This document shows, piece after piece, positions 40,808 through 49,552 of a stretch of DNA of 64,000 nucleotides. The DNA is taken from contig NZ_JAUSWX010000001.1 in NCBI RefSeq assembly GCF_030815405.1, positions 3,968,001-4,032,000 on the forward strand, read 5' to 3'. The notes beneath the pieces were generated by a model, which had not been told where the DNA came from, did not search any database, and saw only the letters and a list, made by a program, of their open reading frames with translations. Position 1 is the stretch's first letter. The number at the start of each line of letters is the position of its first letter. Both the position numbers and the translations under genes were made by a program. This DNA is from Agromyces albus (GTDB taxonomy: Bacteria > Actinomycetota > Actinomycetes > Actinomycetales > Microbacteriaceae).

Positions 40808-43800
40808 ATGTCGAACGCTGCCACGGACGCACGACCGAGCACCGATCACGTCGTCGCTCTCGTGCGACGCTGGCTCGCCGAGAGCGCCGAGTATCCCGCC
40901 GAGCCAGCCGCCGAGCGTCTCGCCGGCGTGCTGAAGGACCCGCGCGGCCTCGACTTCACCGTCGGCTTCGTCGACGGCGTCATGCGGCCCGAAGACCTCG
41001 GCGTCGCAGGCCGCAACCTCGAACAGGTCGCGAAGCTCACGCCGCGGTTCCTGCCCTGGTACCTGCGCGCCGCGATCCGGCTCGGCGGCTTCGTCGCGCT
41101 GGCGTTCCCGTGGATCGTCATCCCGATCGCGCGTCGGGTGCTGCGCAGCATGGTCGGTCACCTCGTGCTCGACGCGACGCCCGAGAAGCTCGGCCCCGCG
41201 ATCGCCTCGCTGCGCGAGAGCGGCAATCGCTTGAACCTCAACCTTCTCGGCGAGGCCGTGCTCGGCGAAGACGAGGCCGCCCGCCGCTTGCGCGGCACCT
41301 ACGAGTTCCTCGCTCGAGACGACGTGGACTACGTGTCGATCAAGGTCTCGAGCGTCGTGAGCCAGCTCTCGATGTGGTCGTTCGACGAGGCCGTCGAGAA
41401 GGTCGTCGAGAAGCTCACCCCGCTCTACGAGCTCGCCGCGAAGAGCCCGACACCCAAGTTCATCAACCTCGACATGGAGGAGTACCGCGACCTCGACCTC
41501 ACGATCGCGGTGTTCAAGACGTTGCTCGACAAGCCGCAGCTGCGCGGCCTCGAAGCCGGCATCGTGCTGCAGACCTACCTGCCCGACGCGCTCGGCGCGA
41601 TGCAGGACCTCACCGCATGGGCGACGGCCCGGCGCGCCGCTGGCGGCGCACCGATCAAGGTGCGGGTCGTGAAGGGCGCGAACCTCGCGATGGAGCACGT
41701 CGACGCCACGATCCACGGCTGGCCGGTCGCGACGTACGGCACCAAGCAGGACTCCGACACGAACTACAAGCGGGTGCTCCGCTGGTCGATGACGCCCGAG
41801 CGCACCCACGCGGTCAAGCTCGGCGTCGCCGGCCACAACCTCTTCGACGTCGCCGACGCATGGCTCACCGCGAAGGATCGCGGCGTCGATGATCGCGTCG
41901 AGTTCGAGATGCTCCTCGGCATGGCGACCGGCCAGGCGGAAGCGGTGCGCGCCACCGTCGGCAACCTGCTGCTCTACACGCCCGTCGTGAACCCGGCGGA
42001 GTTCGACGTGGCGATCGCCTACCTGATCCGCCGCCTCGAGGAGAACGCGAGCGACGACAACTTCATGTCGGCCGTGTTCGAGCTCGCCGGCGACGAGCGG
42101 CTCTTCGCGCGTGAGCAGGCGCGCTACCTCCGCTCGGTCGAAGCGCTCGAAGCGGATGCCGCGACCACGGCTGTACCCACCCCGAACCGCACGCAGAACC
42201 GGCGCACCGAGTGGAGCGAGGAGTCGCTCGCCGCGGCGATGGCGATTCCCGACGGCCCGGCTCCGGGCACCGAGCACGAAGACGAGTCGCTCACGAGCGT
42301 CGTGCTCGGTCTCGTGCGCGGCTCCGACGGCATCGATGGCATCGAACTCGCGGATGGCGCGGCATCCGCTGCTCACTCGACGCCAGCCGCGCCGGCCGTG
42401 CCCACCGGCCCGGGCGCCACTCCCGGATTCCGCAACGAACCCGACACCGACCCGGCGCTCGCCGCGAACCGCGACTGGGGACGCCGCATCCTCGCTCGCG
42501 TGCCGGGCTCGCGCGTCGGCATGGACACCGTCGCCGCCGCTCGCGTCGACGACGCCGAGACGCTCGACTCCATCATCGGCTCCGTGCACGCCCGCGGTGC
42601 GGCGTGGGGCAAGCTGCCGGGCGCCGAGCGTGCGGCCGTGCTGCATCGCGCGGGCATCGCGCTCGCCGCGAACCGCGACCGCCTCATCGAGGCGATGGCC
42701 GCCGAGACGGGCAAGACCATCGCCGAGGCCGACCCCGAGGTGAGCGAGGCGATCGACTTCGCGCACTACTACGCTGAGCGCGCCCGCGAGCTCGACCACG
42801 TGCAGGGGGCCTCGTTCGTGCCGCCGAAGCTCACCGTCGTGACGCCGCCGTGGAACTTCCCGGTCGCCATCCCGGCCGGCGGTGTGCTCGCCGCGCTCGC
42901 CGCCGGCTCAGGCGTCATCATCAAGCCCGCGAAGCTCGCCCAGCGCTCCGGCGCCGTCATGGTCGAGGCGCTCTGGGAGGCCGGCGTGCCGCGCCACCTG
43001 CTCGCCCTCGTCGACCTCGCGAACCACGACCTCGGCAAGCAGCTCGTCTCGGCGCCCGAGGTCGACCGCGTCATCCTCACGGGCGCGTACGAGACCGCAC
43101 AGCTGTTCCGCTCGTTCCGGAAAGACCTCCCGCTCCTCGCCGAGACGAGCGGCAAGAACGCGATCATCGTGACGCCCTCGGCCGACCTCGACCTCGCCGC
43201 GGCCGACGTCGTGAAGAGCGCCTTCGGGCACGCGGGGCAGAAGTGCTCGGCCGCCTCGCTCGTGATCCTCGTGGGATCGGTAGCGAAGTCCGAGCGGTTC
43301 CACCGGCAGCTCGTCGACGCGACCATGTCACTGCAGGTCGGCTGGCCCGAAGACCCGCGGAGTCAGATGGGCCCGATCATCGAGCCCGCGAACGGCAAGC
43401 TGCTGCACGCGCTCACGCAGCTCGGCATCGGCGAGGAATGGCTCGTCGAGCCGAAGCAACTCGACGAGACGGGGCAGCTCTGGTCTCCCGGCATCCGCTC
43501 GGGCGTCGCCGCCGGCTCCTACTTCCACCTCACCGAGTTCTTCGGCCCGGTGCTCGGCGTCATGCACGCGAGGAACCTCGACGAGGCGATCCGCATGCAG
43601 AACGCCGTCGACTACGGGCTCACCGCGGGCCTGCACTCGCTCGATCCCGCCGAGCTCGCCATCTGGCTCGACCGCGTCGAGGCCGGCAACCTCTACGTGA
43701 ACCGCGGCACCACCGGTGCGATCGTGCAGCGCCAGCCGTTCGGCGGCTGGAAGCGCTCGTCGGTCGGCGCCGGCGCGAAGGCGGGCGGCCCGAACTACCT

Positions 43801-44455
43801 GTTCGGTCTCGGCGAGTGGGTGCCCGAGCACGGCCCGGCGAGCTCCACGCTGCACCTGCGCGGGCTCGAGAAGCGCGTCACCGAGATCATCGAGGCCTCG
43901 CAGTCGGCGCTCGGCTACGAGGAGTTCGACCTGCTGCGCCGCTCGGCCCTCTCCGACGAGCTCGCATGGGCCGAGGAGTACGGCGTCGTGAAGGATGTCT
44001 CGGGCGTCGAGGTCGAGCGCAACCTGTTCCGCTACCGCCCCCTGCCCGTCACGATCCGCATCGGCGAGCAGGCGACCCTCGCCGAGGGGCTCCGCGTCAT
44101 CGCTGCGGGCGTGCTCGCCAAGGCGCCGCTCGCGGTGTCGACGGCGATCGACCTGCCGAAGGGCGTGCGCAATATGCTCGCCGCGCGTGACGTGCGCATC
44201 GTTCGCGAGAAGGACGCCGGATGGCTCGCCCGCGCCGCGAAGGGCGGCATCACCACCACGCGAGTGCGGCTCGTCGGCGGCGGCGCCTCGGCACTCACCG
44301 AAGCGCTCGGCGGAAGTCCGGATGTCGCGGTGTGGTCGCACCCCGTGACGCCCTCGGGCCGCGTGGAGCTGCTGCCGTTCCTGCGCGAGCAGGCCGTCTC
44401 GATCACGAACCACCGCTTCGGCAACCCGAGTTCGCTCTCCGACGGCGTCATCTAG
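40808..44455 (+). CDS. putA: bifunctional proline dehydrogenase/L-glutamate gamma-semialdehyde dehydrogenase
   Basis: A 1215-residue PutA oxidising proline to glutamate. The FAD-dependent PRODH barrel spans about residues 30-440 (YVSIKVSSVVSQLS, INLDMEEYRDLDLT, IVLQTYLPDALG, RVVKGANLAMEHV). An Ala/Pro-rich linker near 450-540 follows, then the ALDH domain with LLAETSGKNAIIV (general-base Glu) and FGHAGQKCSAASLVIL (nucleophilic Cys). About 170 residues extend beyond PFGGWKRSSVGAGAKAGG. There is no ribbon-helix-helix head, so it is not a self-repressing PutA, consistent with the divergent LysR. Start at 40808: TAGCCT lies 7 nt upstream (leaderless); a frame from 40673 is rejected. Confidence 0.93.
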   Translation: MSNAATDARPSTDHVVALVRRWLAESAEYPAEPAAERLAGVLKDPRGLDFTVGFVDGVMRPEDLGVAGRNLEQVAKLTPRFLPWYLRAAIRLGGFVALAFPWIVIPIARRVLRSMVGHLVLDATPEKLGPAIASLRESGNRLNLNLLGEAVLGEDEAARRLRGTYEFLARDDVDYVSIKVSSVVSQLSMWSFDEAVEKVVEKLTPLYELAAKSPTPKFINLDMEEYRDLDLTIAVFKTLLDKPQLRGLEAGIVLQTYLPDALGAMQDLTAWATARRAAGGAPIKVRVVKGANLAMEHVDATIHGWPVATYGTKQDSDTNYKRVLRWSMTPERTHAVKLGVAGHNLFDVADAWLTAKDRGVDDRVEFEMLLGMATGQAEAVRATVGNLLLYTPVVNPAEFDVAIAYLIRRLEENASDDNFMSAVFELAGDERLFAREQARYLRSVEALEADAATTAVPTPNRTQNRRTEWSEESLAAAMAIPDGPAPGTEHEDESLTSVVLGLVRGSDGIDGIELADGAASAAHSTPAAPAVPTGPGATPGFRNEPDTDPALAANRDWGRRILARVPGSRVGMDTVAAARVDDAETLDSIIGSVHARGAAWGKLPGAERAAVLHRAGIALAANRDRLIEAMAAETGKTIAEADPEVSEAIDFAHYYAERARELDHVQGASFVPPKLTVVTPPWNFPVAIPAGGVLAALAAGSGVIIKPAKLAQRSGAVMVEALWEAGVPRHLLALVDLANHDLGKQLVSAPEVDRVILTGAYETAQLFRSFRKDLPLLAETSGKNAIIVTPSADLDLAAADVVKSAFGHAGQKCSAASLVILVGSVAKSERFHRQLVDATMSLQVGWPEDPRSQMGPIIEPANGKLLHALTQLGIGEEWLVEPKQLDETGQLWSPGIRSGVAAGSYFHLTEFFGPVLGVMHARNLDEAIRMQNAVDYGLTAGLHSLDPAELAIWLDRVEAGNLYVNRGTTGAIVQRQPFGGWKRSSVGAGAKAGGPNYLFGLGEWVPEHGPASSTLHLRGLEKRVTEIIEASQSALGYEEFDLLRRSALSDELAWAEEYGVVKDVSGVEVERNLFRYRPLPVTIRIGEQATLAEGLRVIAAGVLAKAPLAVSTAIDLPKGVRNMLAARDVRIVREKDAGWLARAAKGGITTTRVRLVGGGASALTEALGGSPDVAVWSHPVTPSGRVELLPFLREQAVSITNHRFGNPSSLSDGVI

Positions 44456-44457
44456 CG

Positions 44458-44952
44458 CTACTCGACCACCGCGGCAGTCCGGCCGCGGTTGCGACGCCGG
44501 ATGCGTCGGGGCGCGCGTCCGCCGAGGAACGATCGCGCCGCGTCGACGATGAACCCCCGGCGCAGGGCCTCACGGCCGATGAGCATGCGGAAGCCCATCT
44601 CGTCGCGGTTCGTGAGCGTCACCTCGGCGGTGATGGCGCGTTCTCGAAGCACGATCTCCATCAGCACGACGATGCGCTCCTCGGTGTGGCCAGAAGAGCT
44701 GCGCACCTGTCGGCGATCGTGGATCGGCAGCTCGACGACGACGGCGTCCTCGCCGGTGTCCTGCCACGGGTGGATGCCGAATCGGACCATCGACGCGTCG
44801 CCATGCTGCGCCTCCTCCACGTCGAAGGCGTGCAGCGACGAGGTTCGCGCGCCGGTGTCGAGCTTGGCCTTGATCCACGGCACGCCGGCTCCGGGCAGAC
44901 GTACCCACTCGCGCCATCCGACGATGGTGTTTGAATGGGGAGTCTCGTTCAC
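44458..44952 (-). CDS. retropepsin-like RimK-associated protease (RimB/PF05618 type)
   Basis: A 164-residue protein of the family annotated as ATP-dependent zinc protease or RimK/LysX. The motif KAKLDTGARTSSLHAFDVEE (Asp32-Thr-Gly-Ala) is that of single-domain aspartic, retropepsin-like proteases; ERIVVLMEIVLRERAITAEVTLTNRDEMGFRMLIGREAL completes the fold. In Pseudomonas, RimB proteases counter RimK-catalysed glutamate tailing of ribosomal protein S6. The divergent gene is RimK-like, which supports the role. The GTG at 44952 overlaps the stop of a 3-codon ATG minigene. The C-terminus (GRTAAVVE) ends in a repeat arm. Confidence 0.8.
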   Translation of the reverse strand: MNETPHSNTIVGWREWVRLPGAGVPWIKAKLDTGARTSSLHAFDVEEAQHGDASMVRFGIHPWQDTGEDAVVVELPIHDRRQVRSSSGHTEERIVVLMEIVLRERAITAEVTLTNRDEMGFRMLIGREALRRGFIVDAARSFLGGRAPRRIRRRNRGRTAAVVE

Positions 44953-44979
44953 CCGACCATCTTCGCAGGGGTACAACTG

Positions 44980-46170
44980 ATGAAACTGGCGATCCTCTCG
45001 CGCGCCCCGCAGGCGTACTCGACGCAGCGACTCCGAGCGGCCGCGGAACAACGCGGACACCAGGTGAAGGTGCTCGACACCCTGCGCTTCGCGATCGATC
45101 TCTCGGGCCCCGAGCCCGACCTGCAGTACCGCGGGCGGCCGCTGTCCGACTACGACGCGGTGCTGCCGAGGATCGGCAACTCGGTCACCTACTACGGCAC
45201 GGCCGTGGTGCGGCAGTTCGAGCAGATGGACGTCTTCACGCCCAACACGGCGAACGGCATCACGAACTCACGTGACAAGCTGCGCGCCAACCAGATCCTC
45301 TCCCGGCACAACATCGGCATGCCGGCCACGGCCTTCGTGCGGAATCGCGCCGACGTGCGGCCCGCGATCGAGCGGGTGGGCGGAGCGCCGGTCGTCATCA
45401 AGCTGCTCGAGGGAACGCAGGGCATCGGCGTCATCCTCGCGCCAGAGGTCAAGGTCGCCGAGGCGATCATCGAGACCCTGCACTCGACGAAGCAGAACGT
45501 GCTGATCCAGCGGTTCATCAAGGAGAGCCGCGGACGCGACATCCGCGCCCTCGTCGTCGGCGATCGCGTGGTCGCGGCCATGCGCCGGAGCGCGAGCGGC
45601 GACGAGTTCCGGTCGAACGTCCATCGCGGTGGCACGGTGGAGGCCGTCGAGCTGACACCGGAGTTCGAGCAGGCGGCGGTGCGCTCGGCGCAGATCATGG
45701 GGCTCAGGGTCGCCGGGGTCGACATGCTCGAGGGCGACGAGGGTCCGCTCGTGATGGAGGTGAACTCCTCGCCCGGCCTCGAGGGCATCGAAACCGCGAC
45801 GAAGCTCGACGTCGCCGGCGCGATCGTCGACCACATCGCGAACCAGGTCGCGTTCCCCGAGATCGACGTGCGCCAGCGCCTCACCGTCTCGACGGGCTAC
45901 GGCGTCGCCGAGCTCGTCGTGCACGGCGGAGCCGACCTGGTCGGCACGACCCTCGGCGACTCGGGACTCTCCGAGCGCGACATCACCGTGCTCACGCTGC
46001 ACCGCGGCACGACCGTCATCCCGAACCCGCGGCGCAGCGTGGAGCTGCAGGCTGAAGACCGGCTGCTCTGCTTCGGCAAGCTCGAGGAGATGCGTTCGAT
46101 GATCCCCGAGCGGCGGCGGCGTCGCGCGAAGGTGCGGAAGCTGCCCAAGCAGCCGATCCCCGAGAGCTGA
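44980..46170 (+). CDS. rimK: RimK-type ATP-grasp ligase with C-terminal RCK_C-like domain
   Basis: A 396-residue ligase. The RimK pre-grasp domain (MKLAILSRAPQAYSTQRL, AVLPRIGNSVTYYGTAVVRQFE) precedes an ATP-grasp core with VVIKLLEGTQGIGVILA, GRDIRALVVGDRVVAAMRR and GPLVMEVNSSPGLEGIE (metal ligands). After about residue 300, a domain GYGVAELVVHGGADLVGTTLGDSGLSERDITVLTLHRGTTVIPNPRRSVELQAEDRLLCFG resembles TrkA-C/RCK_C ligand-binding domains. RimK adds glutamates to ribosomal protein S6 in enterics. The ATG at 44980 is chosen from CAGGGG upstream; a frame from 44935 would overlap the protease start. The extra domain suggests allosteric control by a small ligand. Confidence 0.85.
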   Translation: MKLAILSRAPQAYSTQRLRAAAEQRGHQVKVLDTLRFAIDLSGPEPDLQYRGRPLSDYDAVLPRIGNSVTYYGTAVVRQFEQMDVFTPNTANGITNSRDKLRANQILSRHNIGMPATAFVRNRADVRPAIERVGGAPVVIKLLEGTQGIGVILAPEVKVAEAIIETLHSTKQNVLIQRFIKESRGRDIRALVVGDRVVAAMRRSASGDEFRSNVHRGGTVEAVELTPEFEQAAVRSAQIMGLRVAGVDMLEGDEGPLVMEVNSSPGLEGIETATKLDVAGAIVDHIANQVAFPEIDVRQRLTVSTGYGVAELVVHGGADLVGTTLGDSGLSERDITVLTLHRGTTVIPNPRRSVELQAEDRLLCFGKLEEMRSMIPERRRRRAKVRKLPKQPIPES

Positions 46171-46207
46171 GAACCGGCAGCCGGGAACCGAGACCAGGTC
46201 GGCCTGA

Positions 46208-46576
46208 TCAGCCTCGCTGAGCGGGGAGCCCCAGTGCAGAGCGCACGATCACGAGTGCATCTTCGGCGTCGACTCCGAGCCGGGCGATGTGATCGGCATA
46301 GGCGGATGCCGCGAGCTGCGCCTGCTGGCGGACCGGGTCGCCGGTCGCCGACACGAACGAGCCGTTCCGTCCTCGCGTCTCGATGACGCCGTCGTGTTCG
46401 AGCTCGCGGTAGGCGCGGGCGACGGTGTTCGCGGCGAGGCCGAGCTCCTCGGCGAGCCGGCGCACCGTGGGCATCCGGCTGCCGGGCGCGAGGTCTCCGC
46501 TGCGCACGGCTTCGATCACCTGCACGCGAATCTGCTCGAACGGAGCTACCGCACTGCTCGGATCGACCTCGAACAT
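46208..46576 (-). CDS. GntR-family transcriptional regulator, YtrA-like
   Basis: A 122-residue short GntR regulator: PFEQIRVQVIEAVRSGDLAPGSRMPTVRRLAEELGLAANTVARAYRELEHDGVIETRGRNGSFV is the winged helix; only about 45 residues follow, as in the YtrA subfamily that usually controls ABC transporters. The ATG at 46576 has GGAG 5 bp upstream. It is the last gene of the Lrp, MORN-like, GntR minus-strand set (19-bp gap from the MORN gene). No ABC transporter is adjacent, so the target is unknown. Confidence 0.85.
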   Translation of the reverse strand: MFEVDPSSAVAPFEQIRVQVIEAVRSGDLAPGSRMPTVRRLAEELGLAANTVARAYRELEHDGVIETRGRNGSFVSATGDPVRQQAQLAASAYADHIARLGVDAEDALVIVRSALGLPAQRG

Positions 46577-46595
46577 CGGCACTCCTGCATCCCCG

Positions 46596-47024
46596 CTAGT
46601 GGAGCGGCTGATGCGATCTCTCCTGCTTGAGGCTGCCGTCGGGGTGGTAGCTGCGCCACATGCCGATCTTGCGGCCCTCGTCGTATTCGCCTTCGTCGAG
46701 CAGCTCGCCGCTCGAGTGCCACCGCCGCCACTCGCCGTGCTGCTCGTTGCGCACGAAGGCGCCCTCCTGCAGCGGGCCGCCGTCTTCGCGCCACCAGCGC
46801 CAGTGGCCGTCGAGCGTGTCGTCGAGCCGGTTGCCGGCCGCCTTCAGCTGGCCGTTCCGGTACCAGTACCGCCAGGGGCCCTGTTGCACGCCGTGCTCGT
46901 AGCGGCCTTCGGCCGAGACCCGGCCGTCGGCGAAATGCTCCTGCCAGTGGCCGTGCTTGCGGCCGTCTTCGTCGAGGGCGTTCGGCGCCGACTCGCTCGG
47001 CGTGCTGCTCGCGGCATCCGTCAT
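46596..47024 (-). CDS. MORN-repeat (YwqK-type) protein
   Basis: A 142-residue protein made almost wholly of short repeats of the pattern G-x-W-x-x-x-x-x-x-G: GRKHGHWQEHFADGRVSAEG, YEHGVQQGPWRYWYRNGQ, DDTLDGHWRWWREDGG, RNEQHGEWRRWHSSGELL, YDEGRKIGMWRSYHPDGS. This is the MORN-variant found in YwqK antitoxin-annotated proteins. No toxin gene is adjacent. It begins 2 bp after the Lrp stop, so it shares that transcript; role unknown. Confidence 0.75.
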   Translation of the reverse strand: MTDAASSTPSESAPNALDEDGRKHGHWQEHFADGRVSAEGRYEHGVQQGPWRYWYRNGQLKAAGNRLDDTLDGHWRWWREDGGPLQEGAFVRNEQHGEWRRWHSSGELLDEGEYDEGRKIGMWRSYHPDGSLKQERSHQPLH

Positions 47025-47026
47025 CT

Positions 47027-47464
47027 TCAGTCCCGGTTTCGATTCACGAGTCGCGAAAGCACGATCGCGCTGCGGGTGTGGTCGACGTTCGGGGCGATTC
47101 GCACGCGTTCGAGGGCGTCTTCGAGCGAGGTGATGTCGCGGGCGCGCATGTGCACGATCGCGTCGGCGCTGCCCGTGACCGTTCCCGCGTAGACCACTTC
47201 GGGTACGCCCTGGAGGATGCGCTGCAGTTCGTCGGGTGCGACGGTGCCCCGGCAGAACAGCTCGACGTAGGCCTCGGTGCTCATGCCGTCGACCGCGGGG
47301 TCGACCTGGATCGTGAACGAGCGGATGACGCCGTCGGCGACGAGCCGGTCGACGCGCCGCTTCACGGCCGACGCCGAGAGGCCCACGGACGACCCGATGT
47401 CGCCGTACCCAGCCCGGGAGTTCTGCCGCAACAGGTCGAGGATGGCACGGTCGAGGTTGTCCAT
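47027..47464 (-). CDS. Lrp/AsnC-family transcriptional regulator
   Basis: A 145-residue feast/famine regulator. LDRAILDLLRQNSRAGYGDIGSSVGLSASAVKRRVDRLVADGVIRSFTIQVD is the helix-turn-helix; the RAM domain follows with VVYAGTVTGSADAIVHMRARDITSLEDALERVR. The start at 47464 has TATACT exactly 6 nt upstream, a near-consensus -10 for a leaderless mRNA. It leads a three-gene set. Lrp proteins often regulate amino-acid catabolism; ddaH-rocD about 4 kb away is a candidate target but not adjacent. Confidence 0.9.
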   Translation of the reverse strand: MDNLDRAILDLLRQNSRAGYGDIGSSVGLSASAVKRRVDRLVADGVIRSFTIQVDPAVDGMSTEAYVELFCRGTVAPDELQRILQGVPEVVYAGTVTGSADAIVHMRARDITSLEDALERVRIAPNVDHTRSAIVLSRLVNRNRD

Positions 47465-47566
47465 CCCCGCAGTATATGCGGATTCATTGCGTTGGGACAG
47501 CGCTGAACGCGGGTTTCCTGCGCGAATCGTTCCAGATGGCCGAGCACGCCCTCCGACCGCAAACCG

Positions 47567-48700
47567 TCAGACCGTGCGCATGAACGGGTCGAAGTCGGCG
47601 GGCATCATGCCGACCACGTCGACGGTGCTCTCGACGGGCACGAACCCGCCGTGCTCGACCGACTCCTCGATCGCGAGCAGGGTGTCGAGCACGTGGTAGC
47701 CGATCTCGCCGCTCGCGAGGTGAGTGTGGCCGTTGCGCACCGCGCGAGCGAGATCGAGCGCGCCGAGGCCGCGCCCGACCATGACACCCTCCTGCTCGAT
47801 GTCGATCCACTCCTGGACGGGGCCGTTGTCGAGTGAGGCGAGCGGGCGCACGATGGCGATGCGGCCGCCGAACGTGTTGGGGTCGGGGATGACGATCGTG
47901 CCCTCCGTGCCCGAGATCTCGACGACGCCCTGCCGCAGGAGCGGGGAGTCGGTGCTGTAGAGGCTCTGGGCCTGGCCGCCCTGTTCGAAGCGGGTCAGCA
48001 CCTGCACGGTCGACGGCACCTCGACCGGGAAGGACTGCCCGGCGAGCGGGCCGACCTGCACCGAGCGGATGTCGGTGCCGCGCTGTCCGAGCGCGGCGAC
48101 CTCGGCGACGGGGCCGAAGACGTGCACGAGCGCCGACACGTAGTACGGGCCCATGTCGAGGAGGGGCCCGCCGCCACGCGCGTAGAGGAAGCCGGGGTTG
48201 GGGTGGAACAGCTCGGGGCCCTGCCACTGGAACGTCGTCTGGGCGAACAGGGGGCGGCCGATGTCGCCGCGGGCGATCGCGCGCCGGGCGGACTGCAGCC
48301 CGGGGCCTAGCACGGTGTCGGGCGCCACCCCGATGCGCACGCCCGCCGCTGCGGCCTGGTCGAGCAGCGCCGCGGCGCTCGCCCGGTCGATGCCGATGGG
48401 CTTCTCGCTCCACACGTGCTTGCCCGCCGACACCGCGGCCGACGAGACCTCGGCGTGCACGGCGGGGATCGTGAGGTTCACGACGAGCTCGACGTCGGGA
48501 TGCGAGAGCACGGCGTCGGCGCCCCCGGATGCGCGTACCCCGTGCTTCTCGGCCTGGGCTCGCGCGCGGTCGAGGTCGAGGTCGCCGACGACGTGCACCT
48601 CGAGGTCGGGGAAGCTCGTGAGGTGCTCGAGGTAGGTGTCGCTGATGTTGCCGGCGCCGATGACGCCGACGCCGACGGCGTTGCCGGTGCGCGCGCCCAT
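47567..48700 (-). CDS. Gfo/Idh/MocA-family NAD(P)-dependent oxidoreductase
   Basis: A 377-residue sugar-type dehydrogenase. The Rossmann motif VGVGVIGAGNISDTYLEHL opens the protein; the catalytic segment is KHVWSEKPIGIDRASAAALLDQA with the EKP motif, and the alpha/beta C-terminal domain contains GGGPLLDMGPYYVSALVHVFG (DMG/PYY). Substrates in this group include sugars and inositols. The ATG overlaps the upstream isomerase stop by one base. Expression with the isomerase and TetR suggests a carbohydrate catabolic pair under TetR control. Confidence 0.9.
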   Translation of the reverse strand: MGARTGNAVGVGVIGAGNISDTYLEHLTSFPDLEVHVVGDLDLDRARAQAEKHGVRASGGADAVLSHPDVELVVNLTIPAVHAEVSSAAVSAGKHVWSEKPIGIDRASAAALLDQAAAAGVRIGVAPDTVLGPGLQSARRAIARGDIGRPLFAQTTFQWQGPELFHPNPGFLYARGGGPLLDMGPYYVSALVHVFGPVAEVAALGQRGTDIRSVQVGPLAGQSFPVEVPSTVQVLTRFEQGGQAQSLYSTDSPLLRQGVVEISGTEGTIVIPDPNTFGGRIAIVRPLASLDNGPVQEWIDIEQEGVMVGRGLGALDLARAVRNGHTHLASGEIGYHVLDTLLAIEESVEHGGFVPVESTVDVVGMMPADFDPFMRTV

Positions 48701-49533
48701 CAGCGGACACTCCGCGCGGCGAGGAACTCGCGGCTCTGCGCGAGTCCGTCGTAGAGGTCGCCGTCGTAGGCGTCGTACTCGACGACCGCGAACTCGAGGG
48801 CGGATGCCGCGTCGATGGCGGCGCCGAGCGGCACCGCTCCACGGCCGGCGGGCACCTGGTCGGCCGGTGGGTAGGCCGTGACGAGCTCGGGGTCGAGGCT
48901 GCCGTCCTTCACGTGCACGGCGCGCACGCGCTCGCCGAGCCGTCCGATGAGGGCCACGACGTCGACGCCCGCGCGGGCCGCCCAGTAGAGGTCGACTTCG
49001 AGCGCGACCTCGGGGTCGAGTGCGTCGGCGAGGATCTCGAGGCCACGCCGGCCGTCGATGTCGCGGTCGAGCTCGTGCGCGTGGTTGTGATAGCCGACGC
49101 GCAGGCCGTGCGTGGCCGCTGTGGCGGCGGCCGCGTTCAGGAGGTCGGCGGTCTCCTCGATCTGCTCTCGGGTCGACCAGCGCTCGGGGTCGGTGTACGG
49201 CTCGATCACGATCGACATGCCGAGTTCGCGCGCCGCGGCGAAGACCTCGTCGTGGCCGGGGGCCGGGATCGCGGTGCCGCTGCCGTCGGGCGCGATGAAC
49301 GACGGCGAGGCGAGGAACGCGTGGCCCGTGGGCGCGGTGAGCCCATGCCGGCTGAGCGCGGCGGCGAGCTCGCCTGCACGGCGCACGAAGTCGTAGGGCT
49401 CCACCGTCGTATAGCCGATGTCGGCGAGGCGACCGAGCGCCTCGTCGGGGTCGCGTTCCAGGTGCTCGCGAATGGTGAACAGCTGGATGGAGGTCGTCGG
49501 GGACGTCGTGGGTGAGGTCGTCGATGAGGTCAC
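48700..49533 (-). CDS. sugar phosphate isomerase/epimerase (TIM barrel, xylose-isomerase-like)
   Basis: A 277-residue AP_endonuc_2-type barrel: IQLFTIREHLERDPDEALGRLADIGYTTVEP, RVGYHNHAHELDRD (His metal ligand), VALEVDLYWAARAGVD, and RVRAVHVKDG with the later FAVVEYDAYDG. It may isomerise or epimerise a keto-sugar feeding the linked dehydrogenase. The start is the GTG at 49533, 7 nt after TATCGT (leaderless). A Thr/Ser-rich opening (about 16 residues) precedes the fold. Divergent from TetR (49599), with an operator in the 65-bp gap. Confidence 0.87.
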   Translation of the reverse strand: MTSSTTSPTTSPTTSIQLFTIREHLERDPDEALGRLADIGYTTVEPYDFVRRAGELAAALSRHGLTAPTGHAFLASPSFIAPDGSGTAIPAPGHDEVFAAARELGMSIVIEPYTDPERWSTREQIEETADLLNAAAATAATHGLRVGYHNHAHELDRDIDGRRGLEILADALDPEVALEVDLYWAARAGVDVVALIGRLGERVRAVHVKDGSLDPELVTAYPPADQVPAGRGAVPLGAAIDAASALEFAVVEYDAYDGDLYDGLAQSREFLAARSVR

Positions 49534-49552
49534 CCGAATGACGATAGCACCG

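Noticed and set aside
46596..47024. MORN protein as a toxin-antitoxin antitoxin
   Set aside because: No toxin gene is adjacent; neighbours are two regulators.
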